Shown here piece after piece: positions 23,664-33,311 of a DNA stretch of 64,000 nt (its first letter is position 1; each line of letters starts with the position of its first letter). The stretch spans positions 1-64,000 of the forward strand of contig NZ_FOAA01000007.1 in assembly GCF_900109495.1 (NCBI RefSeq), read 5' to 3'. The stretch is from Ectothiorhodospira marina. GTDB taxonomy: Bacteria > Pseudomonadota > Gammaproteobacteria > Ectothiorhodospirales > Ectothiorhodospiraceae. Position numbers and translations under genes: made by a program. The notes below the pieces were generated by a model, which worked only from the letters and a program-made list of their open reading frames with translations, ran no database searches and was not told where the DNA came from.

Positions 23664-24488
23664 GTGACGATTGCCGCCGCCATTCAAATGGCCTCGGGTA
23701 CCAACCTGACCGCCAATCTGCAGGAAACGCGACGCCTGATCACCGTGGCTGCCCAGTCAGGGGCCGGCCTGGTGGTGCTGCCGGAGAATTTTGCCCTGAT
23801 GGGCATGAACGAGATCGACAAGGTGGAGGTTCGCGAGGCGGAAGGTCAGGGCCCCATCCAGGACTTTCTGGCCGAGCAGGCCCGTCAGCATGGTATCTGG
23901 CTGGTGGGGGGGACCGTGCCCCTGAAGTGCCCCGACCCCGGGAAGATTTACGCCAGTTGCCTTGTGTATGACGATCAGGGGCAACAGGTCGGTCGTTACG
24001 ATAAGATCCACCTGTTCGATGTGCGTCTGCCGGACAACGAGGAACACTACGAGGAATCCGATACCATCGCCAGTGGTGATCAGGTGGTGGTGGTGGAGAC
24101 GCCTTTCGGGGTGCTCGGCCTTGCAGTGTGCTATGACCTGCGCTTTCCGGAGCTCTTTCGCGGGCTGCTGGACCGGGGCGCCGAGATCATCGCCCTGCCA
24201 GCGGCCTTCACTGCCGTGACGGGGCGTGCCCACTGGGAGCCCCTGTTGCGGGCCCGTGCCATCGAGAACCAGGTCTACGTGGTGGCCGCCGCCCAGGGGG
24301 GATACCACGTGAACGGTCGCGAGACCCACGGTGACAGCATGGTGGTGGATCCCTGGGGCAATGTGCTGGACCGCCTGCCCCGGGGCTCCGGTGTGGTGTG
24401 TGGCCAGCTGGATCCGGAACGCCAGAAGGTCATCCGTCGCAGCTTCCCCTCGATCTATCACCGGCGCTTGTCCTGCGACCTGACCTGA
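23664..24488 (+). CDS. Carbon-nitrogen hydrolase family protein (Nit1/omega-amidase type)
   Basis: Members of this branch remove amide groups, for example from deaminated glutathione or omega-amides of keto acids. The 274-residue protein has the nitrilase triad E41 ([11 protein letters not shown]), K114 (YDKIHLFDV) and C156 ([12 protein letters not shown]). It starts with GTG at 23664. The position between yhdP and tldD is common in Gammaproteobacteria. The repair amidase function (deaminated glutathione) is inferred from family only. Confidence 0.88.
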   Translation: MTIAAAIQMASGTNLTANLQETRRLITVAAQSGAGLVVLPENFALMGMNEIDKVEVREAEGQGPIQDFLAEQARQHGIWLVGGTVPLKCPDPGKIYASCLVYDDQGQQVGRYDKIHLFDVRLPDNEEHYEESDTIASGDQVVVVETPFGVLGLAVCYDLRFPELFRGLLDRGAEIIALPAAFTAVTGRAHWEPLLRARAIENQVYVVAAAQGGYHVNGRETHGDSMVVDPWGNVLDRLPRGSGVVCGQLDPERQKVIRRSFPSIYHRRLSCDLT

Positions 24489-24630
24489 GGGTGGCCGGAG
24501 GCCCGGCGGGCATAAAAACCCCTGGGCCTTCGGGCTTGAATTACGGACTCAGCCCCCCAACACTGACTCCATGCCCGGCACTGTGCCCGGGATGCGTTGT
24601 CAGCGATCCCAAACCCGGAAGGCCCCTTAC

Positions 24631-26076
24631 ATGACCCAGACACTGGAAACCGCACGTCAGCATCTGCTTGATCCCTCCGGCCTGACCGATTCAGATCTGG
24701 ACCGGGTGCTGGGCACCCTGGCCGGTCCCGGGCTGGATGGCGGCGATCTGTACTTTCAACTGGCCCGGCACGAGTCCTGGGTGCTGGAAGATGGCATCGT
24801 CAAGGAGGGGGGGTACAACATCGAACAGGGCGTGGGGGTGCGTGCCCTCAGTGGCGACAAGACCGGGTTTGCCTACACCGACGAGATCGCGCCGGCCTCG
24901 CTGATGGAGGCGGCCATGACCGCCCGGGCCATCGGGCGTGACCATCAAGATGGCAGCGTACCGGTGCGACGTGCCGCACCGGCGCATCGTCTGTATCTGC
25001 CGGTGGACCCTCTGGGCACCCTGGACGAGCAGGCCAAGATCGAACTGCTGCAGGCCCTGGATGCCGAGGCCCGTGGACAGGATCCGCGCATCAGTCAGGT
25101 CGTGGTCAGCCTCGCCGGCGTCCACGAGGTGGTCATGGTGCTCAATACCGAAGGCACCCTGGCAGCCGACATCCGGCCCCTGGTGCGCATGAATGTGCAT
25201 GTGATTGCCGAGGATCGGGAAGGGCGCCGTGAACAGGGCTCCAGTGGGGGCGGGGGCCGCACCGGCTACGGCTTCTTTCTGGAAAAGGAACGCGGCCTGG
25301 GCTACGCCCGCGAGGCGGCTCGTCAGGCCCTGCTGAACCTGGACGCGGTGGATGCCCCCGCTGGGACCATGACGGTGGTGCTGGGCTCGGGCTGGCCGGG
25401 GGTGCTGCTGCACGAGGCCATCGGCCACGGCCTGGAGGGTGATTTCAACCGCAAGGGGACCTCGGCCTTCAGTGGACGCATGGGGCAACGGGTGGCCGCC
25501 CCCGGGGTGACGGTCGTGGACGATGGCACCCTGGAGGGACGCCGCGGATCGTTGAACGTGGATGATGAGGGCACGCCCACCCAGTCCACTACGCTGATCG
25601 AGGATGGTGTCCTCAAGTGTTTCATGCAGGATCGCCTGAATGCCCGTCTCATGGGACTTGCGCCCACGGGTAACGGGCGCCGGGAGTCCTACGCTCACCT
25701 GCCCATGCCGCGCATGACCAACACCTACATGCTGGCCGGACCCCACGATCCGGCAGAGATCATCGCCTCCGTGGACAAGGGGCTTTATGCCGTCAACTTT
25801 GGTGGTGGGCAGGTGGACATCACTTCCGGTAAGTTCGTGTTCTCCGCTTCGGAGGCCTATCTCATCGAGGGTGGCAGGATCACCCGGCCGGTGAAGGGGG
25901 CCACCTTGATCGGCAACGGGCCCGACGTGCTCACCCGGGTATCCATGGTGGGCAATGATCTGGATCTGGACACCGGCGTGGGCACCTGTGGCAAGGAGGG
26001 CCAAAGCGTCCCGGTGGGCGTGGGTCAGCCCACCCTGCGGGTGGACGGCCTCACGGTGGGTGGCACCAGCCACTGA
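24631..26076 (+). CDS. tldD: Metalloprotease TldD
   Basis: TldD is the metal-binding subunit of the TldD/TldE protease that degrades unfolded peptides and matures some modified peptides. The 481-residue protein carries the HExxxH motif as [11 protein letters not shown] at residues 261-266 onward. The ATG at 24631 gives [20 protein letters not shown]; the frame opens 20 codons earlier without support. A 142-base gap upstream contains a weak GGCACTGTGCC hairpin (about 24575-24594). The partner pmbA follows 84 bases downstream. Confidence 0.96.
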   Translation: MTQTLETARQHLLDPSGLTDSDLDRVLGTLAGPGLDGGDLYFQLARHESWVLEDGIVKEGGYNIEQGVGVRALSGDKTGFAYTDEIAPASLMEAAMTARAIGRDHQDGSVPVRRAAPAHRLYLPVDPLGTLDEQAKIELLQALDAEARGQDPRISQVVVSLAGVHEVVMVLNTEGTLAADIRPLVRMNVHVIAEDREGRREQGSSGGGGRTGYGFFLEKERGLGYAREAARQALLNLDAVDAPAGTMTVVLGSGWPGVLLHEAIGHGLEGDFNRKGTSAFSGRMGQRVAAPGVTVVDDGTLEGRRGSLNVDDEGTPTQSTTLIEDGVLKCFMQDRLNARLMGLAPTGNGRRESYAHLPMPRMTNTYMLAGPHDPAEIIASVDKGLYAVNFGGGQVDITSGKFVFSASEAYLIEGGRITRPVKGATLIGNGPDVLTRVSMVGNDLDLDTGVGTCGKEGQSVPVGVGQPTLRVDGLTVGGTSH

Positions 26077-26149
26077 TCGTTCATTTCCACGCCGGATCGG
26101 CACCCACCGTCCCTGGCGCATTCCCTGGCAGTCATGCACTTACCCCACA

Positions 26150-26155
26150 AAGGAG
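26150..26155 (+). promoter_or_regulatory. Ribosome binding site deciding the pmbA start
   Basis: AAGGAG lies five bases before the ATG at 26161. It favours this start over an in-frame ATG nine codons upstream at 26134. Confidence 0.7.
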
Positions 26156-26160
26156 CCCCC

Positions 26161-27507
26161 ATGTCGGAAACAACCACCCCGGCCCTGGACGAGAAAGATC
26201 TGGAAGCCATCGTTGGCCAGGTATTGGACGAGGCCCGTCGCGCCGGCGCCACCTCCGCCGAGGCGGGCGCCAGCCAGGATGCCGGGCTGTCGGTGAATGT
26301 GCGCCTGGGTGAGGTGGAAACCCTTGAGTATCACAAGGATCAGGGCATTGCCGTGACCGTCTACATGGGGCAGCGCAAGGGCACGGCCAGCACGTCCGAT
26401 CTCAAGCCCGCGTCGCTCCGCGAGGCGGCTGAGGCCGCCTGCCGCATCGCCCGTTACACGGCCGAGGACCCGTGCGCCGGGCTGGCCGATGCGGCACTGA
26501 TGGCGCGGGACTACCCCGCCCTGGACCTGGATCATCCCTGGGGGCTGACCGCCGATGAAGGCATTGACATCGCCCGCGCCTGTGAGGCGGCCGCCCGGGA
26601 GCGGGATGCCCGCATCGTCAATTCCGAGGGGGCCGGGATCAACAGCTTTCGCGGCACTGCGGTGTACGGCAATACGCACGGCTTCGTGGGTGGGTATGCC
26701 ACCACCCGGCATGCCCTGAGTTGTTCGGTGCTGGCCGGTGATGACGCCGGCAACATGCAGCGCGACTACTGGTACACGGTGGCTCGTCACCGGGATGCCC
26801 TGGAGGCGGCCGAGGCCGTGGGTGTGGAGGCCGCTGACCGGGCCCTGCGGCGCCTGGGAGGGCGTCGCCTGTCGACCCGGCGCTGTCCGGTGCTGTATTC
26901 CCCGGATGTGGCCCGTTCGGTGCTCGGTCATTTCATCGGCGCCATCCGGGGCAGTACCCTGTATCGCAAGGCCTCGTTCCTGGTGGATCAACTGGGCGAG
27001 CCGATCTTCCCTGAATTCGTGCACATCCACGAGCAGCCGCACATCCTCCGGGCCCTGGGCAGTGCGCCCTTCGACAACGAGGGCGTGGCGACCCAGGCCC
27101 GGGATCTGGTCAGCGGCGGACGGCTGGAGTCCTATGCCCTGGACACCTACGCGGCCCGCAAGCTGGGCATGCAGAGCACCGGTAACGCAGGGGGTCTGCG
27201 CAATCTGACCATCGATCCGGGGCCCATGGATTTCGAGCAGTTGCTTCGGGAGATGGGCACGGGCCTGCTGGTGACGGAGCTTATTGGCCATGGCGTCAAC
27301 ATGGTCACCGGCGACTATTCCCGGGGCGCAGCCGGTTTCTGGGTGGAGAATGGGGAGATCCAGTATCCAGTGGAGGAGATCACCGTGGCCGGCAACCTCA
27401 AGGACATGTTCCACAACTTGCGGGCAGTGGGTTCGGACATGGACCTGCGCGGCAACGTGCGTACCGGCTCACTGCTCATTGACGGCCTGACCGTGGCGGG
27501 GGAATAG
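26161..27507 (+). CDS. pmbA: Metalloprotease PmbA (TldE)
   Basis: PmbA/TldE pairs with TldD to form the heterodimeric protease chamber; it lacks the HExxxH motif itself, as here. The 448-residue protein shows the family segments DQGIAVTVYMGQRKGTAST, NSEGAGINSFRG and ELIGHGVNMVTGDYSRGAAGFWVENGEI near the end. Its stop is only seven bases from the stop of the convergent disulfide reductase gene. Confidence 0.95.
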   Translation: MSETTTPALDEKDLEAIVGQVLDEARRAGATSAEAGASQDAGLSVNVRLGEVETLEYHKDQGIAVTVYMGQRKGTASTSDLKPASLREAAEAACRIARYTAEDPCAGLADAALMARDYPALDLDHPWGLTADEGIDIARACEAAARERDARIVNSEGAGINSFRGTAVYGNTHGFVGGYATTRHALSCSVLAGDDAGNMQRDYWYTVARHRDALEAAEAVGVEAADRALRRLGGRRLSTRRCPVLYSPDVARSVLGHFIGAIRGSTLYRKASFLVDQLGEPIFPEFVHIHEQPHILRALGSAPFDNEGVATQARDLVSGGRLESYALDTYAARKLGMQSTGNAGGLRNLTIDPGPMDFEQLLREMGTGLLVTELIGHGVNMVTGDYSRGAAGFWVENGEIQYPVEEITVAGNLKDMFHNLRAVGSDMDLRGNVRTGSLLIDGLTVAGE

Positions 27508-27514
27508 GCCCCTT

Positions 27515-28951
27515 TCATCCCCGGGTACAAATCCCGGTACCGAAGATCGACTCTCTCAGGCCCCACTTGCCGGCCAGGGTCTCCACCGCGTTGAGCACCT
27601 CCTCGGCCCGGGCCGGGTGGTTGAAGCGGCCACGGGCAATCCAGGCCAGGGCCGTCTCACGGTCCGGGGCCAGGGACAGCAGATGGATCAATTCCCCCGC
27701 CTGGGCGCCCGTGATCTCGCCGCCCAGCAGGGCGGCCGTGTCCATGTCGGCGATGAGCCGGACAAATCCCGCCGTATCATCCTGGCCCAGGGCACAGGGA
27801 GATGTCTCGAAGGCGGCGAATCCCACCGCGGGTTCGTGGCCGGCATCCTCCGCGGTGTCCTCGTCCAGGCCCAGGCGGGCCAGTTCCAGGGCGCTGTAGA
27901 CCACCACGGGCACCTGCCCGGCGTCCTGCTGACGGGTATTGCCCGTGAGGATGTTCTGGATGGCCACCGTGGCATCGGACAGGGCATGATTGGCCGTCAT
28001 CCAGTGGCTGGCCACATCGCCGATGGCATACACGGTATCGGCCGTGGTGCGCAGATGTCCGTCGCGCCGCACAAAGCCCGCCTCATCCGTCTCCACCCCG
28101 GCGGCCTCCAGGGCCAACCCCTCGGTGTGGGGTATCCGCCCCGTGCCGAGGCAGACCCAGTCCACCGTCACCGTCTTGTCACCCGCAAGGCCCAGGGTGA
28201 CCCCATCATCGTGGACCTCCACGGAGTCGAAGGTCACACCGCTTTGCAATGTCACCCCCCGAGCCGAGAGCGCATCCCGCAGGGCACTCAGGGCCGGGCG
28301 GCTGAAGTTCAGGCGTCGGAGCATGGCTGATCGGGCCAGCCAGGTGACCTCCTTGCCCATTTGACTGAAGATGAAAGCGAATTCCGTGGCCACCACCCCA
28401 CTGCCGATCATGGCAACACGGTCACCGGGGGGCGGCGGCGCGTCGAACAGCATGTCGCTGGTGAGCACCCGGCCCGGCACGGCCTTGAAGGGTGCGGGAA
28501 CGTGGCTATGGGCACCGGTGGCGATGATGATATGCCGGGCGGCGACGGTGTGTTCGTCGTCCTGTGTCGCCACGACCAGCGTGTGGGAATCCTGAAAACG
28601 CGCATGACCCGTCAGCGTGGCAACCTTCAGGTGATGCAGGTAATCCTGGTAGCTGTTCCGGATGCGTTCCACCACAGAGCGCTGGTGGATCCAGGCCTGG
28701 TCCATTCGGGCACTGAGCCTGCCCTCCAGCCCCCGGTCGGCGAAGCGGGATTGGGATGCCACGAGGCGGGCGGTGTGGTACCAGGCCTTCTTGGGAACGC
28801 AGCCGCGATTGAGGCAACAGCCCCCCCACTCGGCCTTTTCGATGATGACCACCGACAATCCCCGCAGGGCACCCAGCACCGCCGCCCGATAGCCACCGGG
28901 TCCGGATCCAATCACTGCCAGGTCAACGGCCTTGGGTGTCTTGTCTGGCAT
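27515..28951 (-). CDS. Dihydrolipoyl dehydrogenase-like flavoprotein disulfide reductase
   Basis: The 478-residue protein is a class I pyridine nucleotide-disulfide oxidoreductase. The FAD motif GSGPGGYRAAVLGA is at residues 15-28. The redox-active disulfide is C46-LNRG-C51 inside GGCCLNRGCVPKK, with an additional cysteine at 45. A second nucleotide motif, MIGSGVVATEFAF, lies near residue 185. The C-terminal HPARAEE supplies the His-Glu dyad, so the enzyme should be active. The substrate is not evident: no dehydrogenase E1/E2 genes are near. It is the last gene of the purM-purN-DUF3108 run and converges with pmbA. Confidence 0.87.
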   Translation of the reverse strand: MPDKTPKAVDLAVIGSGPGGYRAAVLGALRGLSVVIIEKAEWGGCCLNRGCVPKKAWYHTARLVASQSRFADRGLEGRLSARMDQAWIHQRSVVERIRNSYQDYLHHLKVATLTGHARFQDSHTLVVATQDDEHTVAARHIIIATGAHSHVPAPFKAVPGRVLTSDMLFDAPPPPGDRVAMIGSGVVATEFAFIFSQMGKEVTWLARSAMLRRLNFSRPALSALRDALSARGVTLQSGVTFDSVEVHDDGVTLGLAGDKTVTVDWVCLGTGRIPHTEGLALEAAGVETDEAGFVRRDGHLRTTADTVYAIGDVASHWMTANHALSDATVAIQNILTGNTRQQDAGQVPVVVYSALELARLGLDEDTAEDAGHEPAVGFAAFETSPCALGQDDTAGFVRLIADMDTAALLGGEITGAQAGELIHLLSLAPDRETALAWIARGRFNHPARAEEVLNAVETLAGKWGLRESIFGTGICTRG

Positions 28952-28974
28952 GGGGGCTCCCGGTGGGTAGGGGG

Positions 28975-29712
28975 TTAAAGAGGGGGGTCGTGCCACTCCA
29001 GGGAGCGGATGTTGAGAACCACCTTGTCCCCGTTTTGCTCCTGCTCCAGGCGTACTGGCAGGTAGTTCATGCGGGGCGCGAACCAGGTGCTGACGGTGGT
29101 GTCCCGATCCTTGATCTCCCGGATCACGGGGATCGCTTCCATCGTCCCCATGGGTGTGGTGATACTGCGTGGCTCACCCACGGTAAAGTGATAGGTGCGC
29201 ACGCGGTGACGGTCCACAATGGTCTGGCTAAAGGCCTTCTCGCCCTGGCGCAGTTTATTGATCATGGCCAGTTGCAGGGCGAAACGGTCCACCGCCTCCG
29301 GGGGCAGATCCAGTTCGAAGGGCTTGCCGTTGTGGACGCCGGTCACCTGGTAGGCCTCCCAGTCGAAACGGCTCTCCGTCAACCGCTCGCGACTGCCGCC
29401 GGTATGGCTGTAGAGGTATTCCTCGCTGCGCAGCCCCTGAGGTGTCAGGCGCATGATGCTCTGCTCGATGATCTCATCGCTGCGCACCCAGGAGAGCACG
29501 CCAGTGGGCCGCAGGCGTGCCCGGTAGCGGAGGAACTGCCCCTCGCGGGTCAGGGTGATGTGCCCGACCACCGAGAGGCCCAGTTTCTGGGCCTCGTATT
29601 CGGCGGTGTAGGAAGGCGGGACGAAGGGCATCGACTGGGCCGCCACTGGCAGGCATGCCAGTATCAGCGTCAGGCCCAGCGCCATGGCCAGCGGCCAGGC
29701 TGGCCGGTGCAC
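28975..29712 (-). CDS. DUF3108 domain-containing periplasmic protein
   Basis: The 245-residue product has a signal peptide (hydrophobic MALGLTLILACLPVAAQS) and a DUF3108 body rich in beta strands (YTAEYEAQKLGLSVVGHITL at the start, DTTVSTWFAPRMNYLPVRLE near the end). The function is unknown. I chose a GTG at 29712, since it lies after the purN stop; an ATG at 29808 would overlap purN by 62 bases, and an internal ATG at 29685 is also possible. The gene commonly follows purN in this group of bacteria. Confidence 0.8.
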   Translation of the reverse strand: MHRPAWPLAMALGLTLILACLPVAAQSMPFVPPSYTAEYEAQKLGLSVVGHITLTREGQFLRYRARLRPTGVLSWVRSDEIIEQSIMRLTPQGLRSEEYLYSHTGGSRERLTESRFDWEAYQVTGVHNGKPFELDLPPEAVDRFALQLAMINKLRQGEKAFSQTIVDRHRVRTYHFTVGEPRSITTPMGTMEAIPVIREIKDRDTTVSTWFAPRMNYLPVRLEQEQNGDKVVLNIRSLEWHDPPL

Positions 29713-29746
29713 GCGTGTGCCGGGCGGCGCGCCACCTTGCGCCCGG

Positions 29747-30418
29747 TCAGGAATCCAGTGGCGTGTCCGCCTCCACCTGGAGAGGGCTGTGCAAGGGTTT
29801 TTCATCAAGCCATACCTGTCCGTCTGCGAGTGTCAGCCGCCCCTGGCAGAACCAGCGCACCACCTGGGGATAAATGCGGTGTTCCTGTTGCTGCACGCGG
29901 TCGGCCAGGGTATCGGGTGTGTCATCCGCCAGCACTGCTACCCGGGCCTGGATGATGACCGGACCACCGTCCAGTTCGGTATTGACGAAATGGATGCTGC
30001 AGCCGTGATGTTCGACACCGTCTTCAAGCGCCCGTTCATGGGTGTGCAAGCCTCGATAGGCAGGCAGCAGGGAAGGGTGGATGTTGAGCAGCCGGCCAGA
30101 GTAATGACCCACAAAGCCCGGGGTGAGCACGCGCATGAACCCGGCCAGTACCACCAGATCCGGTCCGTGGGCGTCGATGCCGGTCATCAGGGCCGCATCA
30201 AAGGCCTCCCGGGTATCATAATCCTGATGATTGATGACTTCATGGTGAATCCCCGCCCGTGCAGCGCGCTCAAGGCCGGCCACGTCGGGACGGTTGCTGA
30301 TGACGGCGCGGATGCGTCCGGGGATGCGGCCATCGCCCGCGGCATCGATCAGGGCCTGCAGGTTGGTGCCCGAACCGGAGATGAGCACCACGATGCCCGG
30401 TTGTGCATCCGTGGGCAT
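29747..30418 (-). CDS. purN: Phosphoribosylglycinamide formyltransferase
   Basis: PurN transfers a formyl group from 10-formyltetrahydrofolate to GAR in purine synthesis. The 223-residue protein begins with VVLISGSGTNLQALIDA, the phosphate-binding start. It has the catalytic region NIHPSLLPAYRGLHTHERAL (Asn-His-...) and the aspartate of HFVNTELDGGPVIIQ. Its start overlaps the purM stop by one base (TGATG), so translation is coupled. The last residues extend slightly beyond the E. coli enzyme. Confidence 0.96.
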   Translation of the reverse strand: MPTDAQPGIVVLISGSGTNLQALIDAAGDGRIPGRIRAVISNRPDVAGLERAARAGIHHEVINHQDYDTREAFDAALMTGIDAHGPDLVVLAGFMRVLTPGFVGHYSGRLLNIHPSLLPAYRGLHTHERALEDGVEHHGCSIHFVNTELDGGPVIIQARVAVLADDTPDTLADRVQQQEHRIYPQVVRWFCQGRLTLADGQVWLDEKPLHSPLQVEADTPLDS

Positions 30419-31473
30419 CAGCGCACCAGCTCCACGGACGGCTCACCCTCGGCCGGGGCGATCTCGCCCAGGCGCCAGCTGTTGATGCCCTCGGCCCCCA
30501 GGAGGTCCTGGGCGGCATCCACCGCCTCGGGTGGTAAGACCACCACCATGCCGATGCCGCAGTTGAAGGTGCGCAGCATTTCCCGTTCCTCCACGCCGCC
30601 GGCCTGACGCAGCCAGTCGAACACGGCCGGTCTTGGCCAGGCATCCGGGTTCACCCGGGCAAGGGTCCCCTCGGGCATCACCCGTGGCAGATTCTCCAGC
30701 AGGCCGCCGCCGGTGATGTGGGCCAGGGCATGCACCGGCTGGGCCTTCAGCAGGGCCAGCAGGGGTTTGACGTAGATCCGCGTGGGCGCCATCAGGGCCT
30801 CACCCAGGGTCACCTCGCCGCAGGGGGCATCCAGATCCGCGTCGGTCAGCTCGATCAGGCGCCGGATCAGGGAATAGCCGTTGGAATGGGGGCCGGAGGC
30901 CTCAAGGCCCAGCAGGATGTCTCCGGAGGCTACCCGGCTGCCGTCGATCAGACGGGATTTTTCCACGATGCCCACGGCAAAGCCGGCCAGATCGTATTCA
31001 CCATCACCATACATGCCCGGCATCTCGGCGGTTTCCCCGCCCACCAGGGCGCAGCCTGCCAGGGCGCAGCCGTCGGCAATGCCCTTGACCACATCGGCGG
31101 CGGTGTCCACGTCCAGGGCGCCGGTGGCATAGTAGTCCAGAAAGAACAGGGGCTCGGCCCCCTGGACGATGATGTCGTTGACGCACATGCCGACCAGGTC
31201 AATGCCAATGCTGTCATGGCGTCCCAGTTGCTGGGCCAGCTTCAGCTTGGTGCCCACGCCATCCGTGCCGGAGACCAGCACCGGCTCCCGGTAATCCTGC
31301 CAGGGAAGCTCGAACAGGGCGCCAAAGCTGCCCAGGCCGGTCATCACCCCTGGGCGTCGGGTGCGTTGGGCATGGGGCTTGATGCGCTCCACCAGGGCGT
31401 TGCCTGCGTCGATGTTGACGCCGGCATCCTGATAACGGATGCCCTGGGTGGGTGGTTTGTCGTTCTGGGCCAT
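30418..31473 (-). CDS. purM: Phosphoribosylformylglycinamidine cyclo-ligase
   Basis: PurM closes the imidazole ring (FGAM to AIR) in purine synthesis. The 351-residue protein has the family motifs [37 protein letters not shown] and [13 protein letters not shown]. An AAGGA site precedes the ATG. It is divergent from the DUF2066 gene, with a 200-base intergenic region, and heads the purM-purN-DUF3108-flavoprotein cluster. Confidence 0.97.
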   Translation of the reverse strand: MAQNDKPPTQGIRYQDAGVNIDAGNALVERIKPHAQRTRRPGVMTGLGSFGALFELPWQDYREPVLVSGTDGVGTKLKLAQQLGRHDSIGIDLVGMCVNDIIVQGAEPLFFLDYYATGALDVDTAADVVKGIADGCALAGCALVGGETAEMPGMYGDGEYDLAGFAVGIVEKSRLIDGSRVASGDILLGLEASGPHSNGYSLIRRLIELTDADLDAPCGEVTLGEALMAPTRIYVKPLLALLKAQPVHALAHITGGGLLENLPRVMPEGTLARVNPDAWPRPAVFDWLRQAGGVEEREMLRTFNCGIGMVVVLPPEAVDAAQDLLGAEGINSWRLGEIAPAEGEPSVELVR

Positions 31474-31673
31474 GATGCATGTCCTTGAATGGATGGATGC
31501 CGGCCGGCGCTTGGCGGGGCAGGGCCGGCAATCGGGTCGCGAACCGGTGCCTGCCGGGTGCTGACGGGGGCTGTGATGTTAGCGACGCCGGGTGTTGCTG
31601 TAAACCGAGGCGGCGGGCCGGGCAGTTATGGTATTTTAGCCACCCAGACACCCCTAGCCCTAGTCCCGGTGCC

Positions 31674-32741
31674 ATGAAATCAGCTGTTCAGTTTCGGCCG
31701 TTCCTATCCGTGGTTCTGGCGCTGGCCGTCCTGGCCGGAGCCCCGGCCGCGGCGGCGTTGCCTCCGGCGGGTCTCGACGAGGCCCAGGTGCCGGTGGAGT
31801 CCCGCGATCGTCCCGAGCGTGCCGAGGCCTTCTCCAGGGCCTTGAGTCAAGTGGTGGTCAAGCTCACCGGAGACCGTGCCCTGGCGGAGGATGAGCGCGT
31901 GGCAGAGTTTCTGGAGCAGGCCCCCCGTCATGTTCGCCAATACCGTTACCGGGAACAGCCGGATGGCGATGATACCCTCTGGGTACGCTTTGATACCGCC
32001 CCCCTGGAGCAATTCCTGCGTGACAGTGGCCTGCCGGTCTGGGGGCAGGACAGGCCGGCGCTGCTGGTCTGGATGTTGCTGCAGGGTGATGGCGAGCGAC
32101 GGCTGGTGGGCGATCAGGATGCCGGTGAAGCGCGCCGCGCCATGGAGCGGGTGGCCCGCGAGCGTGGCCTGCCGTTGATCTTCCCCCTGCTGGACATGGA
32201 AGACCAGGCACGCGTCGGCCCTGCCGATGTGCTGGGTGGCTTCGAGGATGTCCTGCGCGAGGCGTCCGCCCGCTACAGCCCTGACGGCATGCTCGTGGTG
32301 CGCATTCGCGAGAGCGACGGGGGCTGGGAGGGGCGCTTTCAGTTGCATGCGGATGATTCCGACCCTTCCTGGGAGATGCGTGATGAGGGTCTGACAGGTC
32401 TCATGCGCCAGGGTGTGGACCAGGTGGCGAACAGCCTGAGCCGGCAGATGGTGGTCACGGGTTTGCAGCAGGACCAGGATGGCGTGATGGTGTCGGTGGC
32501 AGGGGTGAGCTCTCTGTCCGACTACCTGCGTGTGGGTCGACACCTCTCGGAGATGGCCCCGGTGAGCCGTGTGCAGCCCCGGGGACTGGATGCGGATCGC
32601 GCCTTGTTTCTGGTGCAGGTGCGTGGCGAGGCCAGAGACATTGAACGGGCCGCACGACTGGGCGGCACCCTCACGCCCACGTCCTTGAACAATGACGACC
32701 AAGAGGCCGACCCGGTTCTTGGTTTCAGGTTGATTCGGTGA
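31674..32741 (+). CDS. DUF2066 domain-containing secreted protein
   Basis: The 355-residue protein begins MKSAVQFRPFLSVVLALAVL and has a clear signal peptide ending in APAAAALPPAG. The body matches DUF2066 (SRALSQVVVKLTGDRALAED, RPALLVWMLLQGDGERRLV). The function is unknown; it is conserved beside purM and hda in Gammaproteobacteria. The ATG at 31674 is preferred, as the longer frame starts inside the divergent promoter region. Its stop overlaps the next start as GTGA. Confidence 0.85.
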   Translation: MKSAVQFRPFLSVVLALAVLAGAPAAAALPPAGLDEAQVPVESRDRPERAEAFSRALSQVVVKLTGDRALAEDERVAEFLEQAPRHVRQYRYREQPDGDDTLWVRFDTAPLEQFLRDSGLPVWGQDRPALLVWMLLQGDGERRLVGDQDAGEARRAMERVARERGLPLIFPLLDMEDQARVGPADVLGGFEDVLREASARYSPDGMLVVRIRESDGGWEGRFQLHADDSDPSWEMRDEGLTGLMRQGVDQVANSLSRQMVVTGLQQDQDGVMVSVAGVSSLSDYLRVGRHLSEMAPVSRVQPRGLDADRALFLVQVRGEARDIERAARLGGTLTPTSLNNDDQEADPVLGFRLIR

Positions 32742-33307
32742 GCCTGCGCCAACTTCCCAACACGATTACGTTGCTGCGCATTGCCCTGACAGTGCCCATC
32801 ATCTGGGCGCTGCTGGCGGAAGCCTACGGGCTGGTCCTTGGGTTGCTGCTCCTGGCCGGCCTGTCCGATGCCCTTGATGGCTGGCTCGTGCGCCGTTACG
32901 GCTGGTATACCCGGCTGGGCGGATACCTGGATCCGCTGGCGGATAAGGTGCTGGTGGTGAGCACCTACTTCACCGTGGCCTGGACGGGGCTGCTGCCCTG
33001 GTGGCTGGTGGTCCTGGTGGTGGCCCGGGAGGTGATCATCCTCAGCGGCGCCCTGGCCTTCCGGGCGGTGACGCGCAGCCTGGAGATGCAGCCGCTGTTC
33101 ATCAGCAAGGTGAACACCTTCATGCAGATCGTGCTGGTGCTCTCGGTCATCGTGAGCGCAGGGGTGTTCTCCCTGCCGGCCTGGTATCTGGAGGGATTGC
33201 TGGTGCTGGTGCTGCTCACCACGGTCAGCAGCGGCCTGGCCTATGTGGTGGCCTGGACGCGCAAGGCCTTCCATCACGGCCGTGCCACCGTCGACCCCCC
33301 GCGATGA
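32738..33307 (+). CDS. CDP-alcohol phosphatidyltransferase family protein
   Basis: The 189-residue membrane protein belongs to the family that makes phosphatidylglycerol phosphate and similar lipids. The active-site motif is SDALDGWLVRRYGWYTRLGG followed by YLDPLADK, which matches D-x2-DG-x2-AR-x8-G-x3-D-x3-D except for Val in place of Ala before Arg. About five hydrophobic segments are visible. It starts with a GTG overlapping the DUF2066 stop and precedes hda by four bases. It could be PgsA or a paralogue; a second pgsA next to uvrC may exist elsewhere, so I give no symbol. Confidence 0.85.
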   Translation: MSLRQLPNTITLLRIALTVPIIWALLAEAYGLVLGLLLLAGLSDALDGWLVRRYGWYTRLGGYLDPLADKVLVVSTYFTVAWTGLLPWWLVVLVVAREVIILSGALAFRAVTRSLEMQPLFISKVNTFMQIVLVLSVIVSAGVFSLPAWYLEGLLVLVLLTTVSSGLAYVVAWTRKAFHHGRATVDPPR

Positions 33308-33311
33308 CCTC

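Noticed and set aside
29713-29808. Longer DUF3108 protein starting at 29808
   Set aside because: It would overlap purN by 62 bases and place 32 charged residues before the signal peptide.
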